This document shows, in pieces, positions 60,723 to 64,000 of a DNA stretch of 64,000 nucleotides. Position numbers and translations under genes: made by a program. The DNA comes from Agromyces sp. Leaf222 (GTDB taxonomy: Bacteria; Actinomycetota; Actinomycetes; Actinomycetales; Microbacteriaceae): NCBI RefSeq assembly GCF_001421565.1, contig NZ_LMKQ01000001.1:2226605-2290604 (forward strand). Direction: 5' to 3'. The notes beneath the pieces were generated by a model. That model was not told the DNA's origin. It ran no database searches and saw nothing but the letters and a program-made list of their open reading frames with translations. The number at the start of each line of letters is the position of its first letter. Position 1 is the first letter of the stretch.

Positions 60723-61295
60723 ATGACAAACCCGACTCCGGATCTGAGCGGTGACTGGGACCTCGATCCCGACCATTCGCGCATCGGCTTTTCGGCGAAG
60801 CACGCGATGGTGGCAACGGTTCGCGGCGCCTTCACCGACGTGACCGGTCGGCTGCACGCCGATCTCGATGACCCCGACGCCTCGTTCGCGGAAATCGTCT
60901 GCCGCGTCGACAGCGTCGACACTCGCAATACGCAGCGCGACGAACATCTGCGGAGCGGCGACTTCTTCAACGTCAAGGAGTGGCCCGAGATCGTCTTCCG
61001 CAGTTCCCGCATCGAAGAGGTCGGCGACAACGCGCTCGTCGTATCCGGCGATCTGACGATCCGAGACGTGACGAAGGCCATCACCATCCCGATCGAATTC
61101 GTCGGCGCGCATACCGACGCGACCGGGGCACTCCGTGCCGGGTTCCAGGGAACACGTCGCATCGATCGCCGTGAGTTCGGCCTCGAGTGGAACGTGCCAC
61201 TCGACACCGGCGGCGTGCTCGTGTCCGAGAAGATCACGCTCGAGTTCGAGCTCTCGGCCATCAAACGCGAGGCAGACGCGCAGCCGACGGCCTGA
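60723..61295 (+). CDS. YceI family protein
   Basis: A 190-aa lipocalin-like protein that binds isoprenoid-type lipids in homologues. The family features are GDWDLDPDHSRIGFSAKHAMV at the N-terminus, HLRSGDFFNVKEWPEIVF in the middle and TRRIDRREFGLEWN near the C-terminus. No signal peptide is present, so it is probably cytoplasmic. ATG 60723 has GGAGAG at a good distance. It sits behind a palindromic operator candidate and is not linked to its neighbours. Confidence 0.88.
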   Translation: MTNPTPDLSGDWDLDPDHSRIGFSAKHAMVATVRGAFTDVTGRLHADLDDPDASFAEIVCRVDSVDTRNTQRDEHLRSGDFFNVKEWPEIVFRSSRIEEVGDNALVVSGDLTIRDVTKAITIPIEFVGAHTDATGALRAGFQGTRRIDRREFGLEWNVPLDTGGVLVSEKITLEFELSAIKREADAQPTA

Positions 61296-61337
61296 GCCGG
61301 GCTGTACGCGACGAGTCCCTCGCGTACAGTGTCGACG

Positions 61338-61523
61338 TCACACCGAGTCGCGACCCGACGGACGCACCAGCGCCCGCAGGACGAAGAACACGACGGCGGC
61401 GACGATCAGCACGATGACCGCCTTGACGATGAACCACACCATGCTGAACACGACATCGACGAGCACCCACGCGATGATGACGGCGGCGATGACGCCGAGC
61501 ACGGTCCACACGGTTCTGCTCAT
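61338..61523 (-). CDS. Two-TM mini-protein
   Basis: A 61-aa hydrophobic protein with two helices (about residues 5-25 and 29-50) and a basic C-terminus RALVRPSGRDSV. ATG 61523 has GGAG at about 8 nt. Such short proteins are common in actinobacteria; I do not recognise a named family. It converges on yceI. Confidence 0.65.
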   Translation of the reverse strand: MSRTVWTVLGVIAAVIIAWVLVDVVFSMVWFIVKAVIVLIVAAVVFFVLRALVRPSGRDSV

Positions 61524-61672
61524 GGTGCTGGCTCCTCGAATTCGATCTGACAGGTCGGCGGGCTCCACGCGAGACCGCGCCGAGGTCGGAGGTTCGATTC
61601 TACGCGGCGCCCTGCATCGAGCGATCGGGCGGTCCGATGCCGTTCGAACGAGCCGGCGGGACGGAGGAGAGC

Positions 61673-61843
61673 ATGTCGACCGGACTCTCGCGCGCCTCGC
61701 TGGCGCTGCGCGATCCTGACGAGGCCGAACGCGCCCTCGCCGACTACTTCCCCTCTCTCCGGCTGGGACGCGCGGAGCCCGGCGCCTTCCGGTCGTGGAT
61801 CTCGACGAGGGCGGCTCCGGAGCGTATGAGCGATTTCATGTGA
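61673..61843 (+). pseudogene. AraC-type regulator fragment
   Basis: A 56-residue frame with a very good GGAGGAG site starts at ATG 61673. The first ~38 residues (SLALRDPDEAERALADYF, LRLGRAEPGAF) resemble the start of an AraC-type regulator with a cupin-like domain. After GAFR the frame becomes unrelated and stops at 61843. No DNA-binding domain exists. It is probably a truncated remnant. Its end overlaps an opposite-strand small frame. Confidence 0.45.
61744..61839 (-). CDS. Small open reading frame with strong ribosome site
   Basis: A 31-residue frame (MKSLIRSGAALVEIHDRK...) with AAAGGAG at 6 nt. A TAGATT -10 lies at 61925-61920. It is antisense to the 3' end of the AraC-type fragment. It could be a leader or small peptide, or the 5' stub of a deleted gene. 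I do not recognise it. Confidence 0.35.
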   Translation of the reverse strand: MKSLIRSGAALVEIHDRKAPGSARPSRREGK

Positions 61844-61850
61844 TCTCCTT

Positions 61851-61874
61851 TGATCGTTCGAGTGATCGTTCGAG
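61851..61874. repeat. Tandem 12-bp repeat
   Basis: TGATCGTTCGAG occurs twice head-to-tail (61851-61862, 61863-61874), in the leader of the small opposite-strand frame. A 12-nt palindrome GCGCGATCGCGC lies nearby at 61894-61905. The rest of 61524-62031 shows no other gene. Confidence 0.75.
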
Positions 61875-62031
61875 CTGACCTCGGGTGCGCCAAGCGCGAT
61901 CGCGCCCGGGGCTGCTGAGAATCTAGGCTCGCCCGAAGCCGCCCGGCAAAGCCCGTTCCACGCAGTAAGCCGAGCGACGCCGAAGCATGGACACGACCCG
62001 CGCCGTGGCCTTCACTTGGAGCGGAGGCCCC

Positions 62032-62985
62032 ATGAACGACGGACGACTGCTCGTCGTCTGCAAGGACGACCGCACACTCGAGGTGATCGACCTCGAGTCC
62101 GCCGCGACCGTGGGAACCGTGGTCGCGTCGGGTTTCACGCCGCATGAGGTCGTCGCGACCGCCGACGGGCGGCTCGCCTACCTGCCCGTGTACTCCGATG
62201 CGCCCGTCGGCTCGCCGGGATCCGACGGGCGCAGGGTCGACGTCATCGACCTCGTGACGCTCGAGAGGGTCGCCGGGATCGATCTGGACTTCCCGAGCCG
62301 CCCGCACCAGGCGAGCCTGCTCGCGAGCGGCCGCGTGATCGTCTCCACCGAACTCGACGAGAGCCTCACCGTGATCGACCGGCGAACCCTCCGGGTCGTC
62401 GCGCGGCTGCCGACGGGCCGAGCCGAGTCGCACACCTTCGCGATCAGCCTCGACGGCGATCGCCTCGTGACCGCGAACGTGGGTTCGGGCAGCGTCAGCG
62501 TCATCGACATCCCCTCCGGCAGGCTCCTCGGTGTCGTGGAGGCCGCCGACACGGTAAATCGCATCTGCCTCGAACCCGGTGGGCGACTCGCGTACACGGC
62601 CGACCAGAACTCGCCTCGCCTCGCCGTCGTCGACACGGACCGTCTCGAATGCGTCGGCTGGATCGACCTGCCGTCGATCGGCTTCGGCACGGCGGTCACC
62701 GCCGATGGCTCCCGCCTCGTCGTCGCGCTCCGGCAGGCATCGGAGATCGCGGTGGTCGACCTCGCGTCGTCCGAGGTGGTGCATCGCATCGCGACGCCCG
62801 ACCAACCGCAGGCGATCGTGCTGCATCCCGATGGCGTCCGCGCGTACTCAGCGTGCGACGCCGCCGGGTGCGTCGTCGAGGTCGACATCCGTTCTGGGCG
62901 GCTCCTGCGCCGGATCCCGACGGGCCGCCGACCCGATGGCATCGCCTGGAGCCGCCGTCCTGCCCCGGATGACCGGCCCGCCTGA
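62032..62985 (+). CDS. YncE-like beta-propeller protein
   Basis: A 317-aa protein built from about seven ~42-residue repeats of the type LxVID-x-V-x-IxxG, as in YncE/YVTN propellers: LEVIDLESAATVGTV, VDVIDLVTLERVAGI, LTVIDRRTLRVVARL, VSVIDIPSGRLLGVV and LAVVDTDRLECVGWI. No signal peptide is visible. I chose ATG 62032, with GGAGG at 5 nt, over ATG 61987. Function unknown. It converges on the GH43-like gene with no obvious terminator. Confidence 0.75.
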   Translation: MNDGRLLVVCKDDRTLEVIDLESAATVGTVVASGFTPHEVVATADGRLAYLPVYSDAPVGSPGSDGRRVDVIDLVTLERVAGIDLDFPSRPHQASLLASGRVIVSTELDESLTVIDRRTLRVVARLPTGRAESHTFAISLDGDRLVTANVGSGSVSVIDIPSGRLLGVVEAADTVNRICLEPGGRLAYTADQNSPRLAVVDTDRLECVGWIDLPSIGFGTAVTADGSRLVVALRQASEIAVVDLASSEVVHRIATPDQPQAIVLHPDGVRAYSACDAAGCVVEVDIRSGRLLRRIPTGRRPDGIAWSRRPAPDDRPA

Positions 62986-63026
62986 GGCCTCATCATCGGA
63001 GTCGCTCCGCCACAGGAGTGGGATGG

Positions 63027-64000
63027 TTAGTCGAAGTCCTCGATGCGCCACTCGTCGCGCCAGTCGATGCGCGGTACACCCGCATCGAACCGGATGGGGA
63101 GCCAGACGTAGTCCGCGATCGCGGTGTTCTCGCCCCTACCGGCAGCCATCACCGCACCCATGCTCGCCGCTTGCTCGGGCGTCATCTCCGGGCGAGCAGC
63201 ACCCTCGGCCATGCTCGCGACGCTGTCGTAGACGTTGGGCATTTCGTCTGGCAACTGCGGCAGCCATCGGTCGGCCAGTGCGATGTAGAGGTCGCGCTTG
63301 TGCGGGTGCTTGAACACGCAGCTGATCTGCGACCGGAACGACGTGCGCGAAAGGTCGTCGGGATGCGGGTCGCCGAGCACAGTCCATGGCCCGTGGTAGT
63401 CGGGAGCCGAAGCGACCTCCGAGTAGTTCGGGAAGTATCCGGTCGACCCCGACGTGACGAGGTAGTGCACGCCGTCCCGCTCGAAATGTGCAGGAGCCTC
63501 ACGGGTGAACGGTGGGCTGGGGTGCGGGAGGTGGAGGGAGTGCTCGCCGCTGACATCCGTGTAGTCGTCGGTCAGGTCAGCGACGACGAGGTCGGTGTGC
63601 ACCTTCTCGAAGAAGGAGTACGCCTTCTTGGTCTCGGGGTCGACGACCAGGTCAAAGTCCCCCGCGCTCATCCCCAGCGGTGTCAGGCCGGCACGCACGA
63701 TCTCGTAGGGGCCGAGGAGTGAGTCCGAGGTGAGCACGGTCGAGGCCTGGGTGTCGTGGGCGCCCTCCCCCATGACCTTGAGCCAGCACACGTACGTGCC
63801 GGTGCGTTCGTTGAAGATGACGTGCGGGCGGTCCATCTTCTGCGCGGGGTGCAGAGGAGATGAAGGGTCGTCGAGCACAGGCGGGATGATCAAGCCGAGA
63901 TCGTCCCAGTTGTAGAGGTCGGTCGAGGAGTATGCGCGCACACCCCAATGCCAATTGCCACTGCCCGGCGTCGTGTGCTCCTTGTTCTCGCCGTACCAGT
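63027..64000 (-). CDS. GH43-like glycoside hydrolase, N-terminus beyond window
   Basis: The frame is open to the window edge, and 323 codons of the C-terminal part are visible. The five-bladed propeller features of family 43 are seen: YGENKEHT and RAYSSTDLYNWDDLG near the visible start, MDRPHVIFNERTGTYVCW, SFFEKVHTDLVVADLTDDY and HYLVTSGSTGYFPN. The signal peptide and first catalytic Asp would lie outside the window. Substrate and subfamily cannot be assigned. An internal ATG at 63941 is not the true start. Confidence 0.8.
   Translation of the reverse strand, partial: WYGENKEHTTPGSGNWHWGVRAYSSTDLYNWDDLGLIIPPVLDDPSSPLHPAQKMDRPHVIFNERTGTYVCWLKVMGEGAHDTQASTVLTSDSLLGPYEIVRAGLTPLGMSAGDFDLVVDPETKKAYSFFEKVHTDLVVADLTDDYTDVSGEHSLHLPHPSPPFTREAPAHFERDGVHYLVTSGSTGYFPNYSEVASAPDYHGPWTVLGDPHPDDLSRTSFRSQISCVFKHPHKRDLYIALADRWLPQLPDEMPNVYDSVASMAEGAARPEMTPEQAASMGAVMAAGRGENTAIADYVWLPIRFDAGVPRIDWRDEWRIEDFD

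Noticed and set aside
62178..62996. Minus-strand 272-codon frame opposite the beta-propeller gene
   Set aside because: The plus strand shows clear repeated propeller motifs; the minus frame has none.

Overview
The window is chromosomal DNA from a high-GC actinobacterium, most likely a member of the Microbacteriaceae. This is inferred from the gene content and order (trpD // ctaE-qcrCAB, ctaF-ctaD-ctaC, fasR-fabD-fabH-acpP-fabF, glnA / glnA2-glnE, lipB-lipA-DUF4191), strong GC3 bias, AGGAG-type ribosome sites, and many leaderless genes with a TAnnnT -10 element 6-8 nt before the start codon. Apart from the last ~3 kb it is core housekeeping DNA. No insertion sequence, prophage or CRISPR array is visible.

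Layout. 1-2.5 kb: end of glpK converging on trpD. 2.6-13 kb: respiratory chain (ctaE-qcrCAB forward, ctaC-ctaD-ctaF reverse), an RNA-methyltransferase-like gene, an A-type Fe-S carrier and an M20 dipeptidase. 13-20 kb: DUF3043, a phosphodiesterase-like gene and convergent topoisomerase IV genes parC and parE. 20-24.8 kb: a MurT/GatD-like pair directly downstream of the principal sigma factor, and a PAC2 protein. 24.9-33.7 kb: pepA, lpdA, sucB, a membrane pseudokinase, lipB-lipA and DUF4191. 33.9-40.5 kb: RDD protein, glnA behind a GlnR-type box, then glnA2-glnE. 40.5-46.3 kb: panB, a small SPOR-like protein, map, ppgK, RNase P RNA, a zinc-ribbon coiled-coil protein, a Nif3-like protein, tRNA-Val(UAC) and a 1-Cys peroxiredoxin. 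46.4-54.8 kb: aceE, a FasR-like regulator, the FAS-II operon and DUF3145. 55-60.6 kb: a PadR-like regulator, a PolA-type polymerase diverging from a zinc-ribbon nuclease, then NfeD and flotillin. 60.7-64 kb: YceI, a two-TM mini-protein, a scar-like region with an AraC-type fragment, a beta-propeller protein and the C-terminal part of a GH43-like gene.

Functionally the window links pyruvate oxidation (aceE E1, sucB E2, lpdA E3, with lipB/lipA making the lipoyl cofactor) to the bc1-aa3 respiratory chain and to fatty-acid synthesis. It also holds glutamine synthetase with its adenylyltransferase.

The most unusual item is the MurT/GatD-like pair. Neither protein has a single cysteine, so the GatD glutaminase nucleophile and the MurT zinc ribbon are both gone. 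If the host has B-type peptidoglycan, as Microbacteriaceae do, the alpha-carboxyl of D-Glu is the cross-link site and should not be amidated. A glutaminase-dead pair could then be repurposed to attach the bridge amino acid. Other notable signals are a four-part GlnR box before glnA, a 17-bp palindrome serving two divergent leaderless genes, a hairpin enclosing the start codon of the methyltransferase gene, a possible DtxR-type iron box before ctaE, and the divergent polymerase/nuclease pair.
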